A DNA stretch of 64,000 bases from Parelaphostrongylus tenuis (GCA_019055375.1 JAHQIW010000051.1:186001-250000), one strand, 5' to 3'; shown: positions 36,901-47,507, counted from the first letter of the stretch. The notes: generated from the letters alone by a model not told the origin. Numbers and translations are program-made.

Positions 36901-38272
36901 AGTATTAATATCTAAGTATTCCAGCATTACGAGTTTTGTCAACTTTTATGTCCTTATTCCATGGACAGTTGTATCATTTGTAATTTTCAACCTTGGCCAT
37001 CGTTATTGTCGTTATGTTAATGCTGGCATCACTCAGGTGAAGATTTAATTACGTAGTTTTGAGGTAGCACAGATTTGTAGCAGTTGAGAAGAGTCACGTG
37101 GTAGTCCCAGCAAAAACTCAATCAAGTCATCTTCAATTTCCTTCCATGCGGTTAGAGAATATAATTCTTTTTATTTAAACGCTTTTAGCTGTGGCATGAT
37201 GTTAAGATATACCCAGTGATGTAGAGTGATGTGCAAAACTTTCGCGTCAGACGGACTCGAACCCGCATTTCACTCTATACAGAAGCGCGTGCCTCTAAGC
37301 CGTTGCACTAGTGACGTCTATTTGGTCATCTACATTTACCCACTGGGTATACCTATAACATCATATCAGCGCTCAAAGCGGTTAATAAAAAGAATTCTAT
37401 CCAATCATCCATACCTGTCAGCGTGACTGGGTTCAATGCCGATATCAACTACCTGGGCCAAACCGCTGACGGTTGGATGGTGAAAGACTGATGCATTGTA
37501 GCCTAGAAAGAGTGGTGAGGAAGCCAAGTGTCAGTAGCGCAACCGGGTTAGAGTCCGCGCTCCTGCATTAAGTGAGGTACGGGTTTGAGTCCCAGCTGAC
37601 GCGAAAGTTTTGCTCATCACTCTACATCACTGGGTATATCTTGACATAATGCCACAGCTAAAAGCAGTTAAGTAAAGGGCATTCTATTCTCTGACCGCAT
37701 GGAAAAAAATTCAAGCTGACTTTATTGAGTTTTTGTTGGAACTGCCACGTGACTCTTATTAATTGCTACGAAGCTGTGCTACCTCAAAACTACGTGGGCA
37801 AATCTTAACTTGCGTGATGCCAGCATTACATAACGGCATTAACATTGGCCACGATAAAAGGATAAAGGATAAAGCTCTCGGCGTTGATCAATCCCTGAGG
37901 GATGCGCAATGCATTCGACTTCAATTTCTAACTTCGTTTGAGGTGATTGAATGCATATCTGGCCTTTACAATGACTCGCGGTGGCCTCCCGCTGAACCGA
38001 GTCAGTGCTGCTTATCCTCCCAGACAAGTCTGAGACCTGTCTGGTACCAATTTACCGACCCCGGAGGGATGGATGGCTTGGTGAGCCATGAGCGCGAGAT
38101 CGAACCATTGACCTCGTGTGCGACGCAGAGCACCTCTAACCACTGCGCCATATGCGCTCAACGATGGAACATTACAAATGATACAACTGCTCATGGAATG
38201 AGGAGCTTAAAGGTTGACAAAACTCGTAATGCTGGAGTACTTAGATACTTAGACACTTAGATGGTCCATTTG
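36886..38272. repeat. Long composite foldback element with head-to-head tRNA-like halves
   Basis: The left arm (about 36886-37310) and right arm (about 37500-38272) are inverted copies. Paired blocks include GTAGTTTTGAGGTAGCAC against CCTCAAAACTACGTGG, AGTCACGTGG against CCACGTGACTC, ATGCTGGCATCACTCAGG against GCGTGATGCCAGCAT, and CGAGTTTTGTCAAC against GTTGACAAAACTCG. The inner part carries two outward-facing tRNA-like segments: 37240-37315 on the minus strand (box B complement GGACTCGAACCCGCA) and 37525-37605 on the plus strand (TAGCGCAACCGGGTTAGAG; GGGTTTGAGTCCC). In the plus copy GTGTCAG and CTGACGC can pair as a 7-bp acceptor-like stem. The right arm is interrupted by the SINE at 37855-38160. 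Confidence 0.8.
37855..38160 (-). mobile_element. tRNA-derived SINE inserted in the foldback's right arm
   Basis: On the minus strand a full-length SINE: head from 38160 (GAGCGCATATGGCGCAGTGG...) with box B complement near 38090-38106, then the shared body, ending in a short GATAAAG-type tail at 37855-37872. The foldback's left arm has no SINE at the matching place, so the SINE inserted after the foldback formed. The 165-residue plus-strand frame here is a shadow of the repeats. Confidence 0.88.
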
Positions 38273-38299
38273 ATGCGAAAGTCTTGCACATCACTGTAG

Positions 38300-39430
38300 A
38301 TCACTGAACTAGAAAATAGTTTTTTCAGACTTGCTTTCGTCACTATGAGTGAACTTTTACTGTTTATTGTAACTAGAGTTTCACTTTCAACTCTAAAAGA
38401 TCAGTCTTTTTGATGCACTAAAGCGTAACATTCTTATTCTATTTTTGACACCGAAAATAGAAGAACTGAAGAAGGTAGGCTCAGATGCCTCCTTGAACGG
38501 CGTCTATGAAGCTTCAGTTATAGCGTATTTCCACATAAAAATTGTACTGGCTGTTATCATATGCTATAATTCATATTTCTCACTGGAGAACTTGATTGAG
38601 AAGACTCCACTTTTAGCAGCCACAAGGCTATCTTCCACTGGGGATGTTCTCCTCAAAGATGATGCTTGACGCTCATTCTTTCAAACGCAGGCTAGCATTC
38701 TATAGGCAGATTCTTTCGTACGACAAAGTTCAGCTACAGAATAACATATTTGAGTAGCACACTTTTTTTTCATTGTGTGTGAACAACACAGGAATGAGCT
38801 CACTCCATTCAACGGATTGTGTTAACGTCCGAGCTTCATAGAGTGTGCTATGATCAAAGCCTTAAAAGTCACATTTGAAAAAGAAGCGATACCGCTTTGT
38901 GCTGGTTCAAACAAGGTCAGTTTGTAAAAGTGTATAAGGGTTTTCGATTACGAAGGAGAATATGCGCAGCTTCAACGCCTGACCATTGTCATGCAAATTG
39001 TTTAACAAGCTTCGGCGAATACTCTTCTAACGATGGATTCCATAAATGTTTGTGAGCATCGACGTCCACAAAGACGCACCATCGCTACCTGTTGAGGTGT
39101 GCTCCCAGACCCGAGGTAAAAAATTGTTTTGGGTCGAAAAACCCTAGTAGCACTGGATATGAGCTCATCATGAATGATATATCATAGGGAAAAACAGAAA
39201 TCCTAAAAAATCAACCACTGGCTTTCAAGAATCATATATACTCCATAGTCTGAAAGTCTGTGGAAATATATTGGAGTGCCACAACGGGATTTTCGAACAT
39301 CAGTTGAATGAAAGGCAAAGTTTGTGTATGGTAAAAGCCACAAAACATTGACTGGAAAAAAGACTGCGCAACACGTGAGATTTTACCTAGTATGCGCCGA
39401 GGCATGTTCCTACTCTGTTATCATCACTGA
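38300..39430. other. No recognisable feature
   Basis: Its first 30 bases (GCGAAAGTCTTGCACATCAC...GATCACTG) resemble the outer end of the tRNA-like foldback family. The rest, including the open frame 38445-38669, has no motif or splice support. Confidence 0.4.
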
Positions 39431-39535
39431 GGGGGTGTGTGGTACTGATGAGACGAGCGAATCCGTCGAAACATACGCATACCACTAACATGCAATACCA
39501 AACCTCCAAAAAGGCATAGTAAGAAGTCTCTGGAA
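39431..39535 (+). ncRNA. Hammerhead-ribozyme-like repeat, copy A (one core deviation)
   Basis: CTGATGA at 39445-39451; stem II GACG (39452-39455) with CGTC (39464-39467), loop 8 nt; GAAA at 39468-39471; stem I GTGGTA (39439-39444) with TACCAC (39480-39485). The segment before the cleavage position reads GCA where the best copies read GTA, so the expected A-U pair next to the scissile site is lost and stem III is minimal. The downstream tail (ATGCAATACCAAACCTCC) is shared with the copies at 0.8, 45.7 and 47.6 kb. Confidence 0.6.
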
Positions 39536-40641
39536 ATATATTCCATAGTTATCGCCGTGGACATAGACGTTAAAAACACCTTGACTACTGTCTAACTATA
39601 TCAAAACTATCAGAACCGTTTGTGCAGTCTTAATTTCGGAGATCTTTCTAGTAAGGACCATCACAATAGTTTTTTAGGCAGTAAGGGTCATACAGAGCGT
39701 TATAATAGTCATGAATTCCTATCAGCTCGATGATATGATCATCACAAAGTCTTAGAAAAATTGATATTGTATTAGTGGCCGAGTAACCGACTTAGATTTT
39801 TCAATGCTCGATTACTAGGGATTTGTTCTCGAAGCTTTGAGCATCTGACTGCAATTTACAAACTACAAAAGGAGGCTGATCTTTAATGCGCTCAACATTG
39901 ATCACTCATGAAACTTCGACCATGCAGCTGTTGCAATATTATTTCAATAATTCGAAAGACTGAAGATGAATAAAGTAAACATGGTATTTTCAAACATGCG
40001 TATTGACTATGTAAACATTTATTCCAACAGATATAGTCTGAAACTCAACAACCAATAGAAAAATCCATTTGACTTTTCACAATTCGAATCATCGAGTAAA
40101 CATAGTGGATGATGAATATGGAGATGAAAGTGAATGTCGTATCTTACAGCATTGTCAGATATTTTCAAAAGATCAAAAATGTTGGATCTAGAAGACTGTG
40201 AATTTTTTCAAAAACTGATCACTTGATTCCTCTTTAGTCATTTCATTCACAATGGAAGAATTTGGTTTATATATGGTTTATCTTCCACTGCACTATCAAT
40301 AAACAAATGAACCGATTCAAGTTTTCTTTCGTGCTCTGCTACTAATAATTTCGACAAGGTGCAGTCGATATACGTAGGACAAGAAGGTTGCCACTACACA
40401 TCCAACCCTTGCCATCACTAATTGAAGATGCCTTCTTGACATTGAGATGAACGATGTAAAGACTATAAACAAAAAGCGCTAAGGATTCCTAAGTTTTGAG
40501 TTCGCATTTTTTGGGACTTCAGAAGCGTTGATTTTACCGTTTGGAAAAAATTCCACCAGTGAAGGAGACCAGAGAGTAGCATATCTAGTATCGTAGCACC
40601 GTTATATCGCGAAGGATACAACATGCTTTGAGTTGTTAGGT

Positions 40642-40695
40642 CTATGGTATACAGGCGCCTATATCGTCCTATTGGGACTCATCAGTACCACCCTA
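40642..40695 (-). ncRNA. Degenerate hammerhead in the opposite arm
   Basis: Minus strand: CTGATGA (plus 40685-40679), stem II GTCC with GGAC and loop CAATA as in the other arm, but the GAAA core reads GATA. Stem III can still form (TAG with CTG, loop GCGC) and the GTA cleavage triplet and TACC are kept. The A-to-T core change should abolish or greatly reduce cleavage. Confidence 0.55.
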
Positions 40696-40911
40696 CCTCA
40701 GTTCAGCCGATCCCTTGAGGTTAAATAATCTTCTATAAAGGAATCGAAGCCAAATATCACCCCAAGTCAGGTGATGTGCTTACCTGACATTGTGATGACC
40801 GCCAGTCGAGTACGTAGCTGTTATAAATGAATTACTGTTTTAATGTTAATACTCGGTGTCGATTCCTTTATAGAGGATTATTTAACCTCAGGGGATCGGC
40901 TGAACCGAAGA

Positions 40912-40963
40912 GGGTGATACTGATGAGTCCCAATAGGACGAAACAGACGCCTGTATACCACTC
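40912..40963 (+). ncRNA. Hammerhead ribozyme (complete core)
   Basis: Read directly: CTGATGA at 40920-40926; stem II GTCC (40927-40930) with GGAC (40936-40939), loop CAATA; GAAA at 40940-40943; stem III CAG (40944-40946) with CTG (40951-40953), loop ACGC; then T40954-A40955, predicted cleavage after A40955 (GTA triplet). Stem I is GGGTGATA (40912-40919) with TACCACTC (40956-40963), one A-C mismatch and one G-T pair. All invariant hammerhead positions are present. Its stem II and core closely resemble hammerheads known from animal retroelements and satellite repeats. Activity is inferred, not shown. Confidence 0.8.
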
Positions 40964-40984
40964 GACCTAACATCTCAAGACATG

Positions 40985-41758
40985 TATATCTTTATCAAAT
41001 TATATTATTTTGAGCGGATCAATAACAAAGCGGTCGATAGAGAAGAGTTATAACTTTATATGGATCAAACAAGGTTTCTTCTACAACTGTGTTATGTTCT
41101 TGATTCCGTAGGCCCTCAAACATCGAAAGTTTCTGGTTTATTGTTGAAAACAATTATTGGAATGTATGTACCGCGAAATCGATTGCTTTTTGTGTTATTG
41201 CAGTAGATAAAAAACGGGAGAATTTTTATGACAAGCCAATATATACACATAGAGCATATGTATAAAGAAATAGAACGCTTTTACATCTTGAAAGAATAAG
41301 ACTGTCATCATATTTCAATAATTTAATGTGGAACACTTTATCTACTTCTCCATATAGCAACACTTATGACAGTGAAACAAATAGAGGGCTAGATTTTTCG
41401 TATACTCTTCCTTCCTTCTTTTGAATTATGCTTAAAGCTGATTTTCTTCAAAGTATACAAAGTATATTCTGTTGAACGATAGAAAATGGGTTTTTTTTTT
41501 GATATACGAATGACAAAAGTTTTCATTCGGAAAATTTTTTCTGGAATGATCTGGAAAATTTTTGAACCTTTGAAAGTTTCATTTTTACGCGCAATTCAAC
41601 AACAACAGCAACATTCACTGTTCTTCAAAGTGTAGACCTTTCCTTTTTGCTTCATTTCAAATTTAAGTTTCGCTTCCATGCGTAAGCAACATCAACAACT
41701 GTAGTAATATTCTTCAACCTATAGGACACATTGTCCACGACTTTCCTTCCATCGTTAT
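40985..41758. other. No recognisable feature
   Basis: AT-rich sequence between the hammerhead inverted repeat and a mariner fragment. No gene or repeat was recognised. Confidence 0.4.
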
Positions 41759-41998
41759 TCAAGATTCCGGATCTGCTCGGAGTACTATTCCGGCTCCTTC
41801 AATATTGCAAAAGCTCTTGACATAATTCTTCAAATTCACTAAATAATCTAGATCGATGGCTTTTAAAAGCTCCTGTAATGATTGAAAGAGGTCATAACTA
41901 GATAGAGCAACGTCTAAACTGTGGGGAAGGTACGGAAAAACTTTGATACCTTCCAGTTCTTCAAAGTTGTCCTTGGTATTCTTGACCGTATTCAATGG
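41759..41998 (-). mobile_element. mariner transposase C-terminal fragment
   Basis: The minus-strand frame reads ELEGIKVFPYLPHSLDVALSSYDLF then QSLQELL, which fits the mariner block 'LPHPPYSPDLAPSDYHLFRSLQ' including the altered catalytic-aspartate segment. Nothing upstream continues it. It is a decayed fragment. Confidence 0.6.
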
Positions 41999-42002
41999 AA
42001 CT

Positions 42003-42185
42003 TCGTGACCGAGTGGTTATAATGCTCGTCGCGCCGCGTAGAGCTGAGCTTCACTCCATTACTCTCTTGCAGTGAATGACAACGCTCCACAGCCAGGCTA
42101 TCTTAGAGATTGCACGGAGACTCGCTCAACCAATATTCGACGACGTTCAAGATGAAGAAGAAAAACCGTATTGAATGCTAGGAGT
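42003..42185 (+). mobile_element. Second tRNA-like SINE family, copy 1
   Basis: GTGACCGAGTGGTTATAATGCTCGT (tRNA-like box A region), then GAGCTGAGCTTCACTCC (box B-like), a body with CCACAGCCAGGCTATCTTAGAGATT, and the end ACGTTCAAGATGAAGAAGAAAAAC. The minus strand of 47815-48010 follows the same order (GTAGCCGAGCGAATGTAATGC, GAGTTCCACCC, CTATCCTCGAGATTTC, CGTTCAAGATGAGGACGAAAA). It is a diverged pair of one SINE-like family. Confidence 0.55.
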
Positions 42186-42651
42186 ACCGTGATCCGTGCA
42201 GTGAAAAAAAAATGTTGTGAAGACTGATCAATCATGAGCTCAAGTCTGATTGATATCTAATATATTTTTTGATGCAATATAAAAACTGACAATAAAAAGC
42301 GGCATAAAAATATCAAGGGAAATGATTTCCCAAGAGTTTTTTCGCTCAACATGATAATTCTCTCGAAATGAACGTTTACGTTCAGTCCAGTGGTAGACTA
42401 GGGTTTCGAGTAAGGATTTGGTCTGAACCAACATTGAAGTTAGATATAACTCTAAACTTCTATCCAAGGTTTGCACTTATGGCTGCGTTAAGTTGCAATC
42501 CTTTTGTAGGTCCTTATACTTTGCGAATGACCTTATTTGGAATCATGGGAGCCCCTCTTCACACATAATACGGACAATAGCACATTCCCCATTCTTTTCT
42601 TTTTCGTGCTATAGTCGTGTATGTGGCGTATGACTAATTTCTTTACTAAAC

Positions 42652-42657
42652 TTTATT
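42652..42657 (-). promoter_or_regulatory. Polyadenylation signal, CAP gene 2
   Basis: AATAAA on the minus strand, about 41 bases after the stop. Confidence 0.65.
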
Positions 42658-42697
42658 GTTTCGTACACGAACATGCCCAGTAACATTTGTGGTCAGT

Positions 42698-44725
42698 CTA
42701 GTTCGGTTTGATGCAGAGCGCTTCGTCGAGGCTACATTTGCATCCGTCGCACTTGCAATCTTCGTCGGCTTTACACGGCTCTCCGATGGTGTAAATTATA
42801 CTTCCCATGTAGTTACCACTATATAGCTTTGTATGACCAATTTTTAGAACATAACTTGAAAAAAAGAATTATAACGTACGGAGGTGAGTATTGGCAGGTG
42901 ATAAGTGTCATGTCCGGGCACGTTGCAATGCCCACAGCCAAGTTTGTAAGTACCTTCCCACACCATCTTCATGAAAATCAATAGGTAATTTTCAGAAAAA
43001 AACACGATAGAACAATAACACATACTGCAGTATAATGACCAATCTGCATTTTTGGGCGATCCCAAAGTTCACTTGTGAGCATGTTATCTGATGGAACTCC
43101 ATATTTTTTCAATTCGTCGAACCATGAAGCACTTGCCTCGAGAAGTATACCATTAGAGATCACTGTGCCTCTTTTAGAGTTGAGAATCATCGCGAAAAAC
43201 TTATCGCAGTGAATTTGCGAATTCCAAATGGCTAAGATTTCAACTCACCGATGTAGCCATAGCAGTTAAATTTTTTTGTGCTGGCCACATTGCCCAGAGG
43301 TTTTCTCCATTGCTACCTCCTGAAGTGTGTTTAAATTCGCAATTCCTCGCATGCTCAGCGGCAGTTTTTTTCGACGTTGCAATCGTAAATCTAACAATAA
43401 AAACCGCTATTAGTGGCTTTCCCTGGGAAGAGGGTGGAAGAAGCTGAGTCCAATCCCTTACCATTTTGAGCATTCGAGCCGCTTTTGGTGCCTTGCCATT
43501 GGTCCCGAGAGGATTTTCGGCCAAACCTTTAGCCGTCAATGATCTATAGCATAAGAAAAAGGCTTGTCAAAACAGAAAACTATTTCGACTTTCTTTTTTT
43601 ATGACCTCAATCACACACGAGTTTTTTTTAGAAAAAAAACGAATGCTTATGAGATTTATCAAAGACAGCACCTGAATTTATTGTGGTCCTCCAAGAAGAT
43701 ATTCCTTAATTGGTCATTCATTCCGTTATTCAGCTGGCATTTGTCTGAATGCTCGTTTACTGTGAATGTTCAATCGACTCGCCAAAACATATTTCAATAG
43801 TTTACAATGTCTCTGTTATGATGCAAATAATTAAAACCTGCTCCTGGTTGAACTGGCTCGCTCGTTGTTGGTTGGATTGGTCCTGTTGTCGTTGACTGGA
43901 TTGGTTCTCCTGTTGTTGATTGAGGTGACCCACTTGTCGTTTGTTGGATTGGTTCGCAAGTGGCAGGTCGAAATGGTTCGCTTGTCGTTGATTGAATTGC
44001 TTCACTTGTCGTTGATTGGAATGGTTCACTTGTCGTCGATTGGAATGGTTCACCTGTCGTTGATTGCAGTGGTTCGCCTGTCGTTGGCTCTACTGGCTCA
44101 GTTGTCGTTGATTGGATTGATTCACTTGTCGTTGATTGGAATGGTTCACTTGTCGTCGATTGGAATGGTTCACCTGTCGTTGATTGCAGTGGTTCGCCTG
44201 TCGTTGGCTCTACTGGCTCAGTTGTCGTTGATTGGATTGGTTCACTTGTCGTTGATTCGAGTGGTTCACTTGTCGTCGATTGCAGTGGTTCACCTGTCGT
44301 TGATAGGAGCGGTTCTTCTGTCTCAACTGACCTGTCTGTCGTTGGCTGAAAAGGTTCGCTTGTTGTGGGCTCGACTGGTCCTTCTGAAGTTGATTGAAAT
44401 GGTGCTAATGTAGTTGGTTGATCTGGAGTAGTGTCGTTATTTGAGTTCATCCTGTAGAATTCCATTTTCAGGACGAATTTCTTTGTTAGGTTATATCCCT
44501 TGAGGACAAGAGGTTTTTCCTCATCCATTCCGGCTTTTGCATGAAATGCTCCAGATAAAAACTGAAAAATGACTTCAAAAGTTTATCGAAACGGCGGCTA
44601 TGTTGAGTAGCAAATGTGTAACCAATTTCAATTCAAATAAATGATTTACCAATATCAATTATTATTCTCGAATGTTCGAGCCGAATTGAGCAACTTACCA
44701 GTGCGAGTATAGTAGTTAATACCAT
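42698..44725 (-). CDS. CAP (ASP/SCP-TAPS) protein 2 with long acidic Thr-rich stalk; two +1 frameshifts
   Basis: Minus-strand exons matching paralogues 1 and 3: 44725-44699, 44561-43838, 43744-43672, 43543-43462, 43390-43249, 43136-43026, 42966-42880, 42818-42698. The signal peptide is MVLTTILALFLSGAFHAKA, and a second ATG 9 bases upstream (44734) is possible. Exon 2 (724 nt) encodes about 22 units such as SEPFQSTT, EPVEPTTG and EPLQSTTG. CAP signatures: DHNKFR, GENLWAMWPAQKNL, GHYTAMVWEGT and tail CKCDGCKC. Against both paralogues, exon 5 has one extra A (seven-A run, 43375-43381) and exon 7 one extra base (GTGGGCATTG against GTGGTATTG, near 42930). As written, reading fails in the CAP domain. 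Both may be assembly errors, since every splice site is kept; otherwise it is a recent pseudogene. Confidence 0.8.
43841..44413 (-). repeat. 24-bp coding repeat array with 120-bp higher-order duplication (CAP gene 2 stalk)
   Basis: Tandem 24-bp units encoding 8-residue Thr-rich units, nearly all with Glu. Within it 44041-44160 and 44161-44280 are a 120-bp tandem duplication differing at only a few positions. Part of the same unit recurs at 43990-44040. The 182-residue plus-strand frame across it is a shadow. Confidence 0.92.
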
Positions 44726-44739
44726 GTTTGACATTGAGC

Positions 44740-45740
44740 TATCGCTAAGTTCGATGCTGTCAGCTGCTTTAATATTCCCCCTAACAGTCGAAGAAGAGTC
44801 AATATTTTGTTTTGAACAGCGCGGATTGCCTAAATACATATCCAGTCAACTGGCGGCAGTCTCAAACACAGTTGATCAATTCAGGACGACCACATGGCTT
44901 TTCATCCTTGAAATCATTCAGTAAACATACCTGGTGGTGAAAACGTAGGCATTGATGCACGTCGTCATATATGGCAGTTTTATGCGGTAATTCTGACGAT
45001 TCTGACATAATCGCTTTAGGTTTCTTTAGAATCCGATTATTCTATTGTCATTCGAGAGTTTTTATGTGTTTATTTGATCAAAAACATAAGTAAATTAACC
45101 AAAATGTTTTCAAATTTCTCATTTTTCAAAGGTTGTCTCTATCGCTAAAGTGCGTAGAACGAATTTCAGTATTCATTAACAGAGACAATACAGTGACTGA
45201 TGTCAAAACAGCAAAAGTTGCCTACTGTGAACACTAACTAGATGATTTGTTGATGAGCTTTCAGGTTATGACAAAGGTACATACAAGAGGACATTATGAA
45301 GCAATCGTCTTCCTTTCATCTCATCGCAATGATTCGAGCTGAACGTCGAGGATAGATTCTTTTTATGAAGCAGGTTATCATTGTCGCGTTGCATCAAGTT
45401 CAATGGTGAAGTAAAGCCTACAAGAACGAGTGGACTTAGTCAACTCCACCTTCCAAACTAAACAAGGCATGCTCTACTGATATCAGAATAAATTTGCTTC
45501 ATTAGTACCAATCTATACTGTTTAACTTAAAACATCATGGACTGGTAAGCGATTCAGTTTACCCATCAATTAGCAGTTGCTCACATTATTGAAAAATACT
45601 TGATTAATGTGTCCTATCAATTGATAAGATGGAAGGCGTTCTGTAGAACTGAAGTGTTCCGGTATCAGATTTCCGACGAAATATTAGTGAGAATGTCCAG
45701 AATCTCAAAAGCTCCATACAAAAGATTTTTTTTGAACCAA
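44740..45740. other. No recognisable feature
   Basis: Upstream flank of CAP gene 2. No core promoter element could be identified with confidence and no repeat was recognised. Confidence 0.4.
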
Positions 45741-45741
45741 C

Positions 45742-45855
45742 ATTAGTGAGCCGTAAAGCATGTGGTACTGATGAGGCGTGCGAAAACGCGGCAACGTTCC
45801 TGTACCACTAAGATGCCATACCGATTTTTTGAAGGTTTGAAACACTCTATCAGAG
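45742..45855 (+). ncRNA. Hammerhead-like repeat, copy B (core damaged)
   Basis: GAGCCGTAAAGCATGTGGTA leads into CTGATGA (45768-45774). Stem II is GCG (45776-45778) with CGC (45787-45789), then GCAA in place of GAAA. TACCAC (45803-45808) pairs with GTGGTA (45762-45767). The tail AGATGCCATACC...GTTTGAAACACTCTATCAG is shared with the 47.4 and 47.6 kb copies, giving a unit of about 110 bp. The C in the GAAA core should inactivate it. Confidence 0.55.
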
Positions 45856-47390
45856 TGAATCGAATTTTTGAGCGATCTTTTGACTGTGATGTCAATAATC
45901 ATGATAACTCAATAGTGTCAATGATCAAAAAACAAGTGGTCCACTTGAAATGATTTTTTAAGTTTCAAACAACCATCAGTTGATCATATTTGTACAGAGT
46001 CAAGTGTTGTCTCAAAACAACGTATTTGCTTTGGTTGGTTTCAGTTGCTCAACTCGTAGAATAATATGAAAACAGATGTACTGGTGAAGTTTTTGTGGAG
46101 GGTCATTCAAAGACTGTTGATTTATAGTCTCACCCTAACTATCTTTAACTATGGTGAAAGTGTCTGATAGCTTTAGAAGCAAATCCGATTATGCGGGTAT
46201 CCATATAATGTAGTAGATAGCTTAAATACTATCGCGCGTGTTTTTTATCGTGGAGTTTTACGGTCGGGACTTCTTTTAAGACTCTTTTTATTTGCATTAA
46301 TCATCATAGACATTGAACAAAGGTTGATAAGTGATATAAAATGAAGCACATCCGCTCCTCATTGTGTACTCATGGGATCTGGAAACTTGCCTGTCATCCT
46401 CATTCACTGAGCACTACCTACAGGCCTTTAGTTAACATTGAGTTGTTATGCGACAGATAATGCCCCAGTAATCAGGCATAGTCTAAGCTGCAGAATATTT
46501 GAAAGAGTACTGTCTCGAATCGTTTTCTGTGTAAATTTTTAATCAGTTGCAATAACAACATTGCCCGTCCTCCCTTCAATACATGCAGGGATTTTGTACC
46601 CAACGCATAAACTACAGAATATTCAACGGCACTAATTCTGTTGAATTCCGATAGAACCTGGCTTTCCTTCAGTCATAACAGAGCTATGCCGTCTTACATA
46701 GCAGTATAGAGCATTTGCTCAACAATATGTGAGGCAAGTGTTGCTGCACTTGCTCAACGCCAAAAAAGTAAGTGTGTTATTGGCTTCCCAGTGAGAATTT
46801 GAGCATGAGGGATCTGCTAATTACTGAACAGTCAACGTAGACACATTTTATACGCTGTTAATTTTTGCAAATGCTTTGAAATCTTCTTATGAACTATCTT
46901 TTTTTTTTGAAAATTTGCGTGAGGGTCGAATAGGATCATGTCTCTGAAACTAGTCTTTGATATTGAACGAAATTTTCAGCAAACAATTCTTTTATGATTT
47001 GTTAGTTAATCATATGTGAAGCTACATGTCTAGGTATAACGAGCTAACGTCGCGCTGATTATGAAGTCATCCAATAACCCTTCCTCTGTGGGGTCAACGT
47101 CGCCGATTGGTAGAATAACCGGTAGTAACTCAGATTACAGTTTCTCAGTGCTTCAAAACGGTAGCATAATTACTATCCGGCAGTAAAATGACTGCAAGTA
47201 AACTTCGACGGCGCAGTGACTATGCAGCTCGGACCACGCGAAGACGATAACGGCATGCCTTAGAGAGTGCTTCTAGCTGTGCACTCATAATATCATGCAC
47301 ACCACCTCGCGGACAAAGTCGCCGTTTTAATCGTTTTGTCAATTCAGTGCGAGATTAAGATATGAAAAGGTTTTTTTTTCTGAAACAACG
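45856..47390. other. No recognisable feature
   Basis: Intergenic AT-rich sequence with no supported exon, transposase motif or repeat. Confidence 0.4.
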
Positions 47391-47393
47391 ATA

Positions 47394-47507
47394 GCGAGCC
47401 GTAAAGCATGTGGCACTGATGAGTCACTCGGAAACGTCGAAAAGTTCCTAGAGCACCGAAATGCTTTGCCAGACCTCCTAAATTGCTTAAAACATTCTGT
47501 CATTGTT
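47394..47507 (+). ncRNA. Hammerhead-like repeat, copy C (stems eroded)
   Basis: GCGAGCCGTAAAGCATGTGGCA, CTGATGA (47416-47422), GAAA (47439-47442), then a tail ATGCTTTGCCAGACCTCC...TTAAAACATTCTGTCA. Stem II (GTCA/CGTC) and stem I (GTGGCA/GAGCACC) contain mismatches. The 5' flank AGCGAGCCGTAAAGCATGTGG is nearly the same as in copy B, so the unit extends upstream of the ribozyme. Confidence 0.5.

Larger units (their letters stand above)
40627..40979. repeat. Inverted repeat with a hammerhead motif in each arm
   Basis: Left arm 40627-40750 and right arm 40857-40979 are reverse complements with roughly one mismatch in ten, separated by about 106 bases. Shared blocks include GGTTAAATAATC...CTATAAAGGAATCGA, CAGCCGATCCC, CCTATTGGGACTCATCAGTA, TATACAGGCG and GTTAGGTC. 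The right arm carries an apparently complete hammerhead on the plus strand and the left arm a damaged one on the minus strand, so both read outward. Confidence 0.85.

Noticed and set aside
37763..38260. Plus-strand 165-residue open frame
   Set aside because: It is composed of foldback arm and inverted SINE sequence; the related frames at 8007, 48387 and 53094 are the same SINE.
43865..44413. Plus-strand 182-residue open frame
   Set aside because: It is the antisense of the Thr-rich repeat exon of CAP gene 2. Repetitive coding DNA gives long open frames on both strands.
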